From: Microglena sp. YARC
Lineage: Eukaryota > Chlorophyta > Chlorophyceae > Chlamydomonadales > Chlamydomonadaceae
Assembly (NCBI GenBank): GCA_022414725.1
Contig: CM039462.1
Location: 183,935,386-183,999,385, forward strand
Direction of reading: 5' to 3'
DNA length: 64,000 nt
The notes under the pieces were generated by a model. It had not been told where the DNA came from, searched no databases, and was given only the letters and a program-made list of their open reading frames with translations. The stretch's first letter is position 1. The number at the start of each line of letters is the position of its first letter. This document shows, one piece after another, positions 9,474 through 18,350 of this stretch. Position numbers and translations under genes: made by a program.

Positions 9474-10319
9474 CTATTCTCTATGCATGACGAATGCAGG
9501 TTGAAACAAATAACCTCGCATCTCGTTGTTTGCCCCCACAAGATGCACGGAGGATCCGTTGAACACACGCATGTGGACCCGAATGGCGTCATCAATCCCA
9601 GAGTAACAACATTGAATGTACCTGGTATCCATGATGCTGCCGATCGCTTTCACAAATGAATTCAGTGTTCGCAAGTCCAAGACAGCGTCATCGGTTGCAA
9701 AGATGAACATGCACCGTCGAAGTTGGTTGTTGTTATTGATCCCTCTCAGTGGGTTGAGGCCATCGGAAGGCCTCGCACCGCCAAATAACATGAAAGGCAA
9801 AACTGTTCCTCTGTGATGCATTGTCGCATGTGACACATCCTCTAGTGACACCTTCGCACCGTTGGTCAGAACGAGCTGACCGGAGGATCCATGACCACAC
9901 AAGACGATCACGAGCACCGAGTCATCATGTGAGTTTGCCACGTGATCATCCAACATATCCATCAGCTCCACCTTCTTCAAGTGCCCCGGAAGCAAAACGA
10001 CATGAAAGTCGAGTGGGTGCAAAAATCGAACCCACGTGCTGTGGTGACCTGGTATATCCAAACCATCCACATTCTTGCCCAACATGGTTCCTGCTTCACG
10101 CATGTGCACCCTTAAAGTCCTCTGAATGTGATCCCTAGGAACATAATTGTAATCCACATACAACAGAAGTGCCTTGTTTCTGGATGATGAAGAGGGAGAG
10201 TCGGTTGCTGCTGGATGGTGAAGAGGGAGAGTCGGTTTCTCATGTTCATGGCGGCAAAATTGATGATGATCTGACTCTTCTTCATCATCATCATCAAACT
10301 TCGGGAGACGCCAACGCAT
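9474..10319 (-). CDS. Caspase/metacaspase-like protein 1, probably without the usual cysteine
   Basis: ATG at 10319 is chosen over an upstream TTG. The N-terminus holds an Asp/Glu/His-rich segment (KFDDDDEEESDHHQF). The core carries the peptidase C14-type histidine motif VLVIVLCGHGSSGQLVL preceded by the small alpha/beta segment NKALLLYVDYNYV. In the homologous region of protein 2 (21068-22120) the nucleophile sits in LNMCEE about 45 residues after the His; here the aligned segment reads FMLFGGARPS and has no Cys. Cysteines occur later (RRCMFIF and QCCYSG), so activity is uncertain. It may be a pseudoprotease or use a displaced Cys. Confidence 0.6.
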   Translation of the reverse strand: MRWRLPKFDDDDEEESDHHQFCRHEHEKPTLPLHHPAATDSPSSSSRNKALLLYVDYNYVPRDHIQRTLRVHMREAGTMLGKNVDGLDIPGHHSTWVRFLHPLDFHVVLLPGHLKKVELMDMLDDHVANSHDDSVLVIVLCGHGSSGQLVLTNGAKVSLEDVSHATMHHRGTVLPFMLFGGARPSDGLNPLRGINNNNQLRRCMFIFATDDAVLDLRTLNSFVKAIGSIMDTRYIQCCYSGIDDAIRVHMRVFNGSSVHLVGANNEMRGYLFQPAFVMHRE

Positions 10320-10385
10320 TCCGTCTAATATTTTGTCCCTGAGTACTGTAAACACACGATTCCCCCTTACACTGTATGTATACAA

Positions 10386-10800
10386 GAAACTCCTGATTTT
10401 GGGGGACTCGGCATATTATGTAACATAATTCCCTTGTCCGAGTGTACACGTGCCAACAGGTTTTGCATATTTGCCAGGAGCCGAGCATTATTACAAGGTG
10501 GAACTGGATCCTTCAGCATTGACAAAATAGACATCCATTAGGAGAATTCAATTCGATACAGGGATATTCCGGATGTCCATGTTGGAGCTCGCCGGTTGAA
10601 GATCGAATGCCACGGTGTACATGATCGCGATACAGTCAACGGAATACAAAAATGAATCCGCTTCGTGTACGGAACACCTTACTACTACAGTCGGCGGAAC
10701 AGTAAAATGAAACATATATCAGATATATCAAATGTACGACATCGCCGTTAGAAAATTGGCGTTAAGAATGGTCGCTGACTTGACCGTGAATGAATAATAA
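10386..10800. other. Intergenic, repeat ends only
   Basis: No gene seen. Contains a segment around TTATGTAACATAA shared with 62490-62530 and two adjacent TIR-family ends (10629-10712). Confidence 0.6.
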
Positions 10801-10806
10801 ATAATA

Positions 10807-11934
10807 CTACGAACGCATTTTCTGCTTCTGCTTTTTGTTGCTGGTGAGAGGACCAACAGAAGAAACTCTCTTATGGCCTGCGACACCACTGGACTTCACT
10901 TTTGGATACTGATGTGGATGAAGAATCCTGTCATGCAGATTGGCCATGGAGCAGCACCGTGACACCAAATTCTGGTACATGGAATGGGGGTCGCATACGT
11001 TGCCATGAAGGATAGTTTTTGCCATATTGACAACATCAGATGCACAGATCACAAGCTCAGGCCTGAGAGAGTCTACTAGCTCATTACGACAGTCCTGGAG
11101 GAGAATGTTCGCCCTAGATACCAAAATATTCAGGATAGCTTTTATCTCGTCTGATAGCTGCACATCAGTCTGTGTCAACTGCCAGAGCTCTCTGATCTCC
11201 GCAATGATGATGTCTTTCTTCAGGAACTTGAATTCAGTCAGCAGCTTGCACACCTCAGGGACCAACAGCCAGAACTCACGCTTACCACTGGCCCCAGTAC
11301 GATTTCCGGTATATTTAATATCATCCTTGCCACTGGTACCGTTTCCACATAAGTCAGAGAATGGGTGATCGCAAACTCCTGAGGTAGCTAGGCCACCCAT
11401 TTCTGAGAAGTGCTTGCGGTTGTATGTGCTGGTAGGACTATTGTCGATCAAGAAAGTCATAATGACAGCTTTTTTGACCGCGTACACAGTAGCAGTCGTT
11501 ACAGTCGTATGCACGGGCTCCAAATGCTCCATGGGCTCCACAGGCTCCACGGGCGCGATGGGCTCCACAGACTCCGCAGCAGCAGTCATGGCAGCCTTAG
11601 CAGCTTCAGATACAGCAGTCACAGATGCCACTGCAGACTCCGCAGCAGCAGCCATGGCAGCCTTAGCAGCTTCAGCTACAGCTGCAGTCACAGATGCCAC
11701 TGCAGACTCCGCAGCAGCAGCCACGGCAGCCACGGCAGCCTTAGCAGCTTCAGCTACAGCAGCAGTCACAGATGCCAATGCAGACTCCACAGCCGTGTTC
11801 ACAGCAACCTCAGCCATAGAAGCAACAGCAGCCACAAAAGCTATTTTTATTGCAGCGGCATTAGCAGCTTTACCAGTCGTAGTTGAATCCTCCTCATTGT
11901 TTGCTTGAGATGGAGGGGCGCAAGGGGGCAGCAT
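10807..11934 (-). CDS. Ala-rich repeat protein with basic C-terminus, 375 aa
   Basis: ATG start. Residues about 25-120 are an Ala/Glu/Val repeat (units such as AESAVASVTAAVAEAAKAAM) likely to form long amphipathic helices. A Pro/Glu stretch follows (VEPIAPVEPVEPMEHLEPVH). The C-terminal 180 residues look globular (FWLLVPEVCKLLTEFKFLKK). The end is strongly basic (TSNKKQKQKMRS), which would suit nuclear or nucleic-acid association. No family recognised. Confidence 0.6.
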   Translation of the reverse strand: MLPPCAPPSQANNEEDSTTTGKAANAAAIKIAFVAAVASMAEVAVNTAVESALASVTAAVAEAAKAAVAAVAAAAESAVASVTAAVAEAAKAAMAAAAESAVASVTAVSEAAKAAMTAAAESVEPIAPVEPVEPMEHLEPVHTTVTTATVYAVKKAVIMTFLIDNSPTSTYNRKHFSEMGGLATSGVCDHPFSDLCGNGTSGKDDIKYTGNRTGASGKREFWLLVPEVCKLLTEFKFLKKDIIIAEIRELWQLTQTDVQLSDEIKAILNILVSRANILLQDCRNELVDSLRPELVICASDVVNMAKTILHGNVCDPHSMYQNLVSRCCSMANLHDRILHPHQYPKVKSSGVAGHKRVSSVGPLTSNKKQKQKMRS

Positions 11935-12038
11935 GATATGGTCAGGATGCGTTTAATCACAGGATTGGATAGATACGATACGATACGATATGATGCGATG
12001 GATTGTATGAGCAGGCGTGCGGGAGGGTTGATGGTGTG

Positions 12039-12608
12039 ATGGTCAGTGAATCTCAATGTGTTCGATCGTATGTGGGAAGCGACTCTTATACTATGGTGGC
12101 GACAGGGTTTCAGGGTTTATGGGACCTGCAAGGCGTTGCATTTTCCCCGAAGTGCGGACACATCTTTGACAGATCTGCAGGTCGATGTGTTGAAGGGACA
12201 CCAGGGCCGCAATCTCGGACAAAGATGTGTCCGCTCCATGCGTGGACACAATCCCGCTTCTGTCGAGGATATATCCCATCTATCCTTGGCGGGCATTTAG
12301 GCACATCCATCGTCATCCGTGATTGGATGGGGGAGCGTGTTTACATGAAACAATTGAACCCATGTGTCACCGCTCTTGACCCCAATACATTGTTTGCGCA
12401 TACAATCACAAAACGAGATAAGGCCTGTGACATCTCGTTCACCATTTTCTGGCACAACAAAGTTGAACATTGCTTGCGCCGTTGGATAAGAAGGTTTCGT
12501 AAGAGAAATGCACAGCAAGCTGTTCGAAAGATTGAAATAACGGCTAACGAGATAAGCGCAAATGCACCCTTGGTGGAGAATACCTTCACGATACCTAGAT
12601 TCGTATGA
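12039..12608 (+). CDS. Hypothetical protein, in frame with the HicB-like segment beyond its stop
   Basis: ATG at 12039; a TTG frame reaches back to 12003. The C-terminal part is basic (RRWIRRFRKRNAQQAVRKIE) after KACDISFTIFWHNKVEHCL. It stops at TGA 12606-12608, and the same reading frame then stays open to 12974 with a HicB-like domain, so the two may once have been one protein. Confidence 0.45.
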   Translation: MVSESQCVRSYVGSDSYTMVATGFQGLWDLQGVAFSPKCGHIFDRSAGRCVEGTPGPQSRTKMCPLHAWTQSRFCRGYIPSILGGHLGTSIVIRDWMGERVYMKQLNPCVTALDPNTLFAHTITKRDKACDISFTIFWHNKVEHCLRRWIRRFRKRNAQQAVRKIEITANEISANAPLVENTFTIPRFV

Positions 12609-12974
12609 ATTCTGGGGGTTTACAACACATGTTACCGTCCCGAAGATGGATATTCCTGCCATGAGGTTACCGTGCCTGATGTGCGATGTGCGATTGGCGC
12701 CGGAGGCACGATGGAGGAGGCATTTGAAGCTGCCAAGGAAAAGCTGACAGACATGGTCAGTGACATCATGTACCGCGGTGAGGCCATTCCAACGCCATCG
12801 CCTCCCGTCGACATCATCGACGGCAGACAAATAATGACAAATGATTGGAATGTCGCCGGCTTTGTTGTGACTTTCGTGGGTGTCGTGCGTGTTTCCACAC
12901 TGCCAAGTTTACGGGACAAGGCCCGTATGCCACAAGATTTGGTCAGATTCCATCACAATATTGAAGACGAGTAG
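12609..12974 (+). pseudogene. HicB-like antitoxin-type domain without its own ATG
   Basis: The frame begins right after the TGA of the preceding gene. It contains EDGYSCHEVTVPDV, then GAGGTMEEAFEAAKEKLTD and GEAIPTPSPP. This matches the HicB/UPF0150 layout (aromatic strand, P-D-x-x, then G-x-T-x-E-E-A helix and a P-x-P-S end). HicB domains are antitoxin or regulatory folds; stand-alone copies occur in phages and viruses. There is no ATG before the domain, only GTG at 12672. It may be read through, use a non-ATG start, or be a remnant. No HicA-like gene was seen beside it. Confidence 0.5.
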
Positions 12975-13371
12975 AAAAAAACTTGGTCTCATCCATCCTC
13001 TTGTGTATCCACATTCGAAGTGAAGACACACGTACACGAAAACGGTATTTAGACCCTTCTTTTCAGATCCGAGAAGCTTGGGTGTGCAGGGTTGGGAGGG
13101 GGGATGTTCCATCATCATGCGCTTCAATGTGTGCGATATGAGAAGCGATGTGTGCGGGGGAGATCGCAATATCACAAAAGCACGCACGTGAGTGATAGGA
13201 GGTGTATCCAACTAATTGTTACAACGGTAACAACGGTACATTCCTACTCAGGGTCTTCTTTGACGCATGACGTCTACTCTCTTCGCTTGTTGATTCATCA
13301 ACTGAATTATCTTCCTCACTTCATAAACCATGACACCAACAATACCAACGTTACCACAGATTTCATAGGTT
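12975..13371. other. Intergenic; 3' flank of the Fanzor element
   Basis: No convincing gene. The sequence next to 13371 is the unique flank directly after the Fanzor element end, where a guide portion of an omega-type RNA would lie. Confidence 0.5.
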
Positions 13372-13640
13372 TACAGTCGGAGACGCAATTTGTGGGACAC
13401 CCTACCGGTGACCCTTGAACCCAATGGGTAGATCAGCTAAAGGCGAGTACATATTTTTGCCCTTCATCTCTGTATTTCAGCATTTAAGCTGGCCCAAAGG
13501 ATAACAAGGGAAGCTGCTGAAAAACCCAGGTGGGTCGGTCGGTTTAGCGCTCACGCTCGCCTCGATGGAAACTGTGGTTTTGGGGGGAGGCGAGGGAACA
13601 CAGAATGCCTCAGGTCGCTCTCTCCCGTCCATCCACGTTG
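13372..13640 (-). ncRNA. Candidate Fanzor guide (omega/fRNA) scaffold region
   Basis: The last ~270 bp of the element, overlapping the 3' end of the nuclease frame, are conserved in four copies, two of which lack nearly all coding sequence. This is what is expected of the 3' scaffold of TnpB/Fanzor guide RNAs. Conserved blocks include CCAGCTTAAATGCTGAAATA with a CAGC-GCTG stem and GGGTTCAAGGGTCACCGGTA near the end. The adjacent flank differs at each site. Confidence 0.55.
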
Positions 13641-14436
13641 TCAGAAGCAGAAGAAGGTTCTTGGCAGCGTTCACGTCTCGGTTCCAGGTTGCACCACAGC
13701 GCACATTGGATGATGCGCTTTTGACACTGTCTCTACAGTGCAGTACTTTGTGGACCTTGACGTTCTTCACCACCATCTTCTGCTTCTCAACAGTTATAGA
13801 CCCGTCGATTGGGGACTCTTTGCAAACTCCGCGCCAGACTACGCTGTCTGCCTTCATGTTGACAAGCCTCTGGAAGCAGCCGTGACATTTACAAGAAGTG
13901 TTGCGTTCGTCGACGTTTTTGAACAAAACATTCTTACGACGTGAGAGGCACCTCCTGATCTCTTTGATGGGCCCAGAACATGAACGACTGATACCATACC
14001 CTTGGTTGGACCAGTTGCCGAAGCCAACAACGGTCGTCTGTGCCCTTGGTGCAATCACATCGCATACCTTTTCAATCGTCTTCTGTTTACCAACGTATCG
14101 AAAGAATCGCATAGATCGGTAGCCTTTGTTGGCTCTGTGTTGTAGGAGGATCGGGAGCGCTTTGAGATAAGCTCTGACATGGTCCTGCAGGTCGGACATG
14201 TTGCTCGTATTAGGCGATGGAATGGACTTCACGAGGTCTTGAGTCTCGTCATTCCATTTGTAGGTGCGACGCTTGCTTGTATTGTACCCAGCAACTTCGC
14301 TAAAGCGAGCCGAGCTGAAAGACTCGATGCGACCTGCAGAAGATGCTACCGTGACGATATCTGTCATTCCAGGGTCTACTCCGACACGCAGCGCACCCAC
14401 TGAGTCCTTGCACTCTACGATATTTGCGTCCTTTAT
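13477..14436 (-). CDS. Fanzor RNA-guided nuclease, RuvC and zinc-finger half; N-terminal part missing
   Basis: Open from 14436; no ATG precedes the first catalytic motif. RuvC-I: LRVGVDPGMTDIV (Asp). The middle has GFGNWSNQGYGISRSC and KEIRRCLSRRKN. A zinc-binding segment follows (TSCKCHGCFQRL, then KVLHCRDSVKS and VRCGATW). RuvC-III: WNRDVNAAKNLLL (Asp). These are the ordered hallmarks of TnpB/Fanzor nucleases, which cut DNA under guidance of an RNA made from the element's own 3' end. About 320 codons remain, so the N-terminal recognition/wedge part is absent, frameshifted or on another exon. A different frame just upstream encodes FENLFNILHEP, also found near 16.45 kb. Confidence 0.85.
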   Translation of the reverse strand: MKDANIVECKDSVGALRVGVDPGMTDIVTVASSAGRIESFSSARFSEVAGYNTSKRRTYKWNDETQDLVKSIPSPNTSNMSDLQDHVRAYLKALPILLQHRANKGYRSMRFFRYVGKQKTIEKVCDVIAPRAQTTVVGFGNWSNQGYGISRSCSGPIKEIRRCLSRRKNVLFKNVDERNTSCKCHGCFQRLVNMKADSVVWRGVCKESPIDGSITVEKQKMVVKNVKVHKVLHCRDSVKSASSNVRCGATWNRDVNAAKNLLLLLTTWMDGRERPEAFCVPSPPPKTTVSIEASVSAKPTDPPGFFSSFPCYPLGQLKC

Positions 14437-14512
14437 CTACAAAAAGTGGTTCGTGTAGAATGTTGAAGAGGTTCTCGAAGATAAAAATAAGGGAAGCCCA
14501 GGATTTTGTATT

Positions 14513-14645
14513 CAACAAGCGCGGATCCCCTTTCACCTCTTTCCCCCAGCGGGGCGACCGGAGGGGAGCCCCACAAAGGAGTCCACGAGGAACCGAGCGG
14601 GTGGGCGACCGGAGGGGAGCCCACAGTTCACAGTTCACATCAAGC
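14513..14645 (+). repeat. GC-rich ~130-bp dispersed repeat
   Basis: Pattern AGCCCCTTTCACCTC...GAGCGACCGGAGGGGAGCCC...CACATCAAGC. Other copies: 50693-50824, 52983-53114, 61553-61686; partial at 55293-55382 and 58671-58733. Several end at the same CACATCAAGCTT boundary. It appears mobile or spread by conversion; no coding potential is apparent. Confidence 0.75.
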
Positions 14646-14694
14646 ATACATATGTGTAACTACAGTCGGCGGAACAGTAAAATGAAACATCCAA

Positions 14695-14753
14695 AAACAA
14701 ATAAAACAAATAGACAACCGTTTTTTTGTATTGTCTATTTGTTTTATTTGTTT
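14695..14753. repeat. Perfect 23-bp inverted repeat (hairpin)
   Basis: AAACAAATAAAACAAATAGA plus CAA (14695-14717) pairs perfectly with 14731-14753 across a 13-nt loop. It lies just beyond a TIR-family end. It could be a MITE core or a transcript 3'-end hairpin. Confidence 0.75.
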
Positions 14754-15067
14754 CAGCTTGGTTGGGTATCCAGGGCCACCACGTGGAGGTGCTGATTTTG
14801 GCCCCGTTTTGTTTCAAATACTTGAAACAGGAACACCTTCTCATCCAGATTACTTCTTGGTGTGGGACATACCTTTGCGTGTTAACACAGGCTTGGCGAC
14901 GAAAGTCGGGTTGTCGTAAATGACGAATACCTTGGGTCGGGACGCAATGATTGCGAAGACGTCAGAGATTCCAAACATTTCGTATGACAGATGCAGTATA
15001 TTAGGGGTGTGAGGAGGTTGTTGTTGTATTCCTAACGTTCCGAAAAACCTTTCAATTTTTTTTGTAT

Positions 15068-15565
15068 TTAAAGATTCTCAGACCACGCGATCGAGGACTC
15101 GGGGATGATACCGGCACTCACCTGCCATCGCTGGTGCTTAGCCAACTGCTTCACCAACTTAATTCCGTTCTTACGGGTCTCATATGAAGTCTCAATCGTG
15201 TCTACGAAACGGTCAACAAGAACGTCACTTGTAAAAGCACACTGACGCAGGCAACTGAACTTTTCGAAAGAAAGAATATCCTCGATGTTCTTGCTACTAC
15301 ACAACTGAGCTAGGGCAATGGACAAATTACCCTTCGTAGTGCTCATAACCACTTGAAAACCCTCGCGACTGATGTTCATATGCAAAAGGGGGATGATACC
15401 CTTCACGTAATCACTCGAGTGAAGGAAGCCCTCCTTCTCGGAAAAATGAATGTCGTGTGATTGAGCGTTCAACATGAACACAGCCAGCTTAGCTGCAAAA
15501 GTCGCATCTCCAGAAGTCTTCTTACGTTTTGAAGTAGAAGAGGAATTGCGGGGTGTTGAAGACAT
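15068..15565 (-). CDS. Hypothetical protein, 165 aa
   Basis: ATG start, preceded by an AT-rich leader with TATATAAA-like sequence on the coding strand. The N-terminus is Ser/Thr/Lys-rich (SSTSKRKKTSGDATF). The body is helical (LAVFMLNAQSHDIHF, FEKFSCLRQCAFTSD, GIKLVKQLAKHQRWQ). No family recognised. The frame is clean and codon use is balanced, so it is probably real. Confidence 0.6.
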   Translation of the reverse strand: MSSTPRNSSSTSKRKKTSGDATFAAKLAVFMLNAQSHDIHFSEKEGFLHSSDYVKGIIPLLHMNISREGFQVVMSTTKGNLSIALAQLCSSKNIEDILSFEKFSCLRQCAFTSDVLVDRFVDTIETSYETRKNGIKLVKQLAKHQRWQVSAGIIPESSIAWSENL

Positions 15566-15620
15566 TTACGTACACGTATACATGTTTACATGTATATAAA
15601 AATAGGAACGACTCGCTACA

Positions 15621-15786
15621 AATGGGCGTTCCTGCCTCCCGGCCGATTTTTTTAAATTTCTAATCAGGATTAAGAGCCTCCTGGACGACTCGCTAGCTTG
15701 AGACATCAGCACCAAGGAATCACAAATCCGCTCCATACCATGTTTCGCAACCAGTCAAAATCGGCCGGGAGGCAGGAACGCCCATT
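15621..15786 (+). mobile_element. 166-bp palindromic MITE, copy 1
   Basis: Ends AATGGGCGTTCCTGCCTCCC and its inverse form ~29-bp terminal inverted repeats running to ...GGCCGATTTT. Flanked by a 4-bp direct repeat TACA (15617-15620 and 15787-15790). Identical-length copies lie at 17407, 56476 and 58062. No coding capacity. Confidence 0.85.
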
Positions 15787-15824
15787 TACAGTCGGCGGAA
15801 CAGTAAAGTTGATCGTACACCTTT

Positions 15825-16505
15825 TCATGCGCTCCGGCGTGATCCAGAGTTTGTGATCAACTCGTTCACTACCGCCGTGATGCCTTCGCATTCGAACACC
15901 AAGCTGTGGTATGAATCGTCAGCATGGCAAACCGTATGTCTGCCGAAACTACGCAGTGTGGCATACAATCCGATGCGGTCTCCGACATGCAACGGCGTGT
16001 CCCCAGTGGTGCATGACAGGCTGCATGTGCCCTCGCCAGCATCACTCGTGTCATAGATGGTGGTGTAACGAGGCACGAACACTGTGATGGTCCGTGGTGG
16101 CAGGAACACCGCCTCGTCCACATCAAACCATTTCTTGATCATGTCCCTTCGTAGGGCGTCTACCGCATGCCATGTGTGTTCGTCACCTATTTTGAGTTCC
16201 AGGGTGGCACCGGTCTTGAATGTGCCGTCGCCTGACAGACTGAATATCTCAACGATTTCTCCCATAGGAATGTTGACAAAGGCGCACGGGACATGACTGG
16301 GGAACTTCTCACATGCACCGGTGGCATCTGCCCCGATCACGATCATATTGTTCTCAAATAAAGTGGGACACACCTTATACTCATCCAGACTGCAGATCGT
16401 TGCTTTTGGGCAACGTTGGGGGGTGCAGCAGGTTGAAGAGGTTCTCGAAGATGATATTCCGAGTAGCCTCTTTGGTAAACCGTAATTCATCAGGGAGGAG
16501 CTCAT
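15825..16505 (-). CDS. Hypothetical protein, possibly F-box-like with an N-terminal frameshift
   Basis: ATG at 16505 gives 226 aa. The body looks globular (KVCPTLFENNMIVIGADATG, RTITVFVPRYTTIYD). The first ~35 codons make better sense in another frame, ELLPDELRFTKEATRNIIFE continuing NLFNLLHPP, which resembles an F-box-type helix pair. It shares FENLFNxLHxP with a frame near 14.47 kb. An indel near 16.4 kb is therefore likely. No other domain recognised. Confidence 0.5.
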   Translation of the reverse strand: MSSSLMNYGLPKRLLGISSSRTSSTCCTPQRCPKATICSLDEYKVCPTLFENNMIVIGADATGACEKFPSHVPCAFVNIPMGEIVEIFSLSGDGTFKTGATLELKIGDEHTWHAVDALRRDMIKKWFDVDEAVFLPPRTITVFVPRYTTIYDTSDAGEGTCSLSCTTGDTPLHVGDRIGLYATLRSFGRHTVCHADDSYHSLVFECEGITAVVNELITNSGSRRSA

Positions 16506-16547
16506 TCGGCGGACCTGGCATCCGAGCCGGGTGATGCAGTGTCTGGA

Positions 16548-17381
16548 CTTTGAGGAAAAAGGTAAAAAAAAACAGTTGTTCTCGAATAATTACTTATTCG
16601 CGACCCTTGCAATCCTTGAGCAATGACACGATCCTGGGGATTGTGATGAGGAGGCGCTTTTGGCGCTGGATCTTTTTGTGCTCGATGTACTTGCGGTACA
16701 TGCGCTGGATCTTGCGCGCCGAGCACCACGCTCGCAACCACTGGGACGCTATGTGCTGTACAAAGTCCCATTCCATATTGATGAATCCTTCAGCTGACAC
16801 CCAATTGATCATCTCGTCATCCACCTCAATGAACAGACTGTTTACAATCTTGCGTGTGATGTGAGGGTGATCGGGACAATAAGGATTGAACGAGAAGACG
16901 GCTTCCAAACCAAGAAACATGCCTTGGAAGCGGGGATCGCATATGATCGTGTCCGGCGAGAATGTCATCAGATTGAGGATAAACAGCTTGGCGTGGTTTC
17001 CGTCTGTGTAGTCGTTGGCATTCAAGTCTCCATGGCAGATTTCGTTGTCCCACGATTGAATGCCGAGATTTGCAAGTACCTTCCAAACGCGCGCCATGGG
17101 CGGAATGAGTTCTCTTGCGCGATCGCAAAATGGATCCGACGGAACGCCCGAAGTGTCATTGGCAACATCGTTGTATAATTCAGTAAAGTTTGCCATTGTG
17201 TTTGTGGGTATTTGTGGGTGTTTGTGGTGGTTATCGGTTTCTTTTATGACAATTCAGTCAATTTTTTTTTCACATGCGGCTTTCGCATGCCCCCCATCCG
17301 TCCATTCATTCTCACACACTACACGGCGGCTTTCGAAGCCTCGTTGGCAATTTCATGCTGCATGGAATTTCTCTGAGCTGT
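16548..17381. repeat. 834-bp segmental duplication, copy 1
   Basis: Matches 18881-19714 in the same orientation, from CTTTGAGGAAAAAGG to TTTCTCTGAGCT. Flanks outside the gene differ at only about three positions. Confidence 0.85.
16594..17196 (-). CDS. Hypothetical protein with IQ-like tail, paralogue 1, 200 aa
   Basis: ATG start. The body is not assigned to a family; the C-terminal ~50 residues (WLRAWCSARKIQRMYRKYIE) form a basic IQ-motif-like helix of a kind seen in giant-virus proteins. The paralogue at 18927-19529 is identical over the first 42 and last ~53 residues, but differs at about 19 residues in between. By eye, about 24 nucleotide changes fall in the coding region and only one is silent (ATC/ATA), which points to diversifying selection in the middle domain. 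The gene at 59790-60377 is a distant relative by its C-terminal tail. Confidence 0.7.
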   Translation of the reverse strand: MANFTELYNDVANDTSGVPSDPFCDRARELIPPMARVWKVLANLGIQSWDNEICHGDLNANDYTDGNHAKLFILNLMTFSPDTIICDPRFQGMFLGLEAVFSFNPYCPDHPHITRKIVNSLFIEVDDEMINWVSAEGFINMEWDFVQHIASQWLRAWCSARKIQRMYRKYIEHKKIQRQKRLLITIPRIVSLLKDCKGRE

Positions 17382-17406
17382 ATTCCGATGAGCAAACTCC
17401 AGTGTT

Positions 17407-17572
17407 AATGAGCGTTCCTGCCTCCCGGCCGATTTTGACTGGTTGCGAAACATGGTATGGAGCGGATTTGTGATTCATTGGTGCTGATGTCTCAAGCTAG
17501 CGAGTCTTTCCGGAGGCTCTAAATCCTGATTAGAAATTTAAAAAAATCGGCCGGGAGGCAGGAACGCCCATT
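17407..17572 (-). mobile_element. 166-bp palindromic MITE, copy 2
   Basis: Inverted orientation relative to copy 1. Flanked by TGTT direct repeats (17403-17406 and 17573-17576). The core differs from copy 1 by a few substitutions. Confidence 0.85.
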
Positions 17573-17791
17573 TGTTGCCAAGTTGCTGCAGCTCTGCAAT
17601 TGTCAGGTTGCATTTCATGCATCGGGATGGTTGTAATTCTGCCATTTCTAGCAGACCACATTTCCAAATGTGTTTGCCCCTATTGCGTTTTAGAAGGTCT
17701 TCACTGAGTTTGAACTCGGGATGTTGCATTCTTGTCCTCCCACGCGGGTGTTGCATTCTGGGGATGATATCCATTTAGTTGTAGAGATTCT

Positions 17792-18350
17792 TACAGTCAG
17801 AGACAGAATTTGTGGGACACCCTTACCGGTGACCCTTGAACCCAATTGATTGGGTATGTCAGCTAAAGGTTTTGTATCAAGGTCCCAATCCTTCGTGTCC
17901 TTCATCCCGTATTTCAGCATTTAAGCTGGCCCAGAGGATAACAATTGTAAGCTGCTAACTGACCCAGGTGGGTCGGTTGGTTGAGCGCTCACATTTGCCT
18001 CTCCGGAAGCTGGGGTTTTAGGGGGGGGGGGGCGAGGGAACACAGAATACATCCGGTCGCTCCACGTTATCAGAAGCAGAAGAAGGTTCAGCAGAGTTCA
18101 CGTCTAGGTTCGAGGTTGCACTATAGCCACATTGGATGCGCTTTTGACACTGTTGTGACAGTGCAGTACTTAGTGGACCTTGACGTTATTTACAACCATC
18201 TTCTGCTTCTCAAACGTTTTAGCCCCTTCTCCTTTGTCTGACACTACTTCTTCTTCTCATGGTGATACAACATTTCACTCACATTTCCTTATACCCATAA
18301 TCAACTTTTCAAAATAAAAGGTGTCCCACAATCAAATGTCCCTAGCTGTA
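17792..18350 (-). mobile_element. Fanzor-derived element, copy B, with both ends
   Basis: Starts TACAGTCAGAGACAGAATTT-GTGGGACACC and ends with the imperfect inverse GGTGTCCCACAA...CTAGCTGTA, with TA on both sides; total 559 bp. It holds the conserved 3' region and a remnant of the Fanzor C-terminal coding region: the RuvC-III stretch reads NLDVNSAE instead of NRDVNAAKN and has a deletion. It is a non-autonomous derivative. It resembles copy D (60654-60952) more than A or C. Confidence 0.75.

Larger units (their letters stand above)
13372..14436 (-). mobile_element. Fanzor-bearing element, copy A
   Basis: The 3' end is sharply defined at TACAGTCGGAGACGCAATTT (13372 onward, reverse strand end) by comparison with copies at 17792, 54075 and 60952. 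The terminus begins TA-CAGTC and contains GTGGGACACC, resembling Tc1/mariner-type ends with TA target sites; Fanzors are known to ride in such transposons. The 5' end is not identified: past 14436 the frame is closed, and a GC-rich repeat (14513-14645) interrupts the region. Confidence 0.7.

Noticed and set aside
13092..13418. 108-codon forward frame before the Fanzor element
   Set aside because: It runs across the element end and has no recognisable content.
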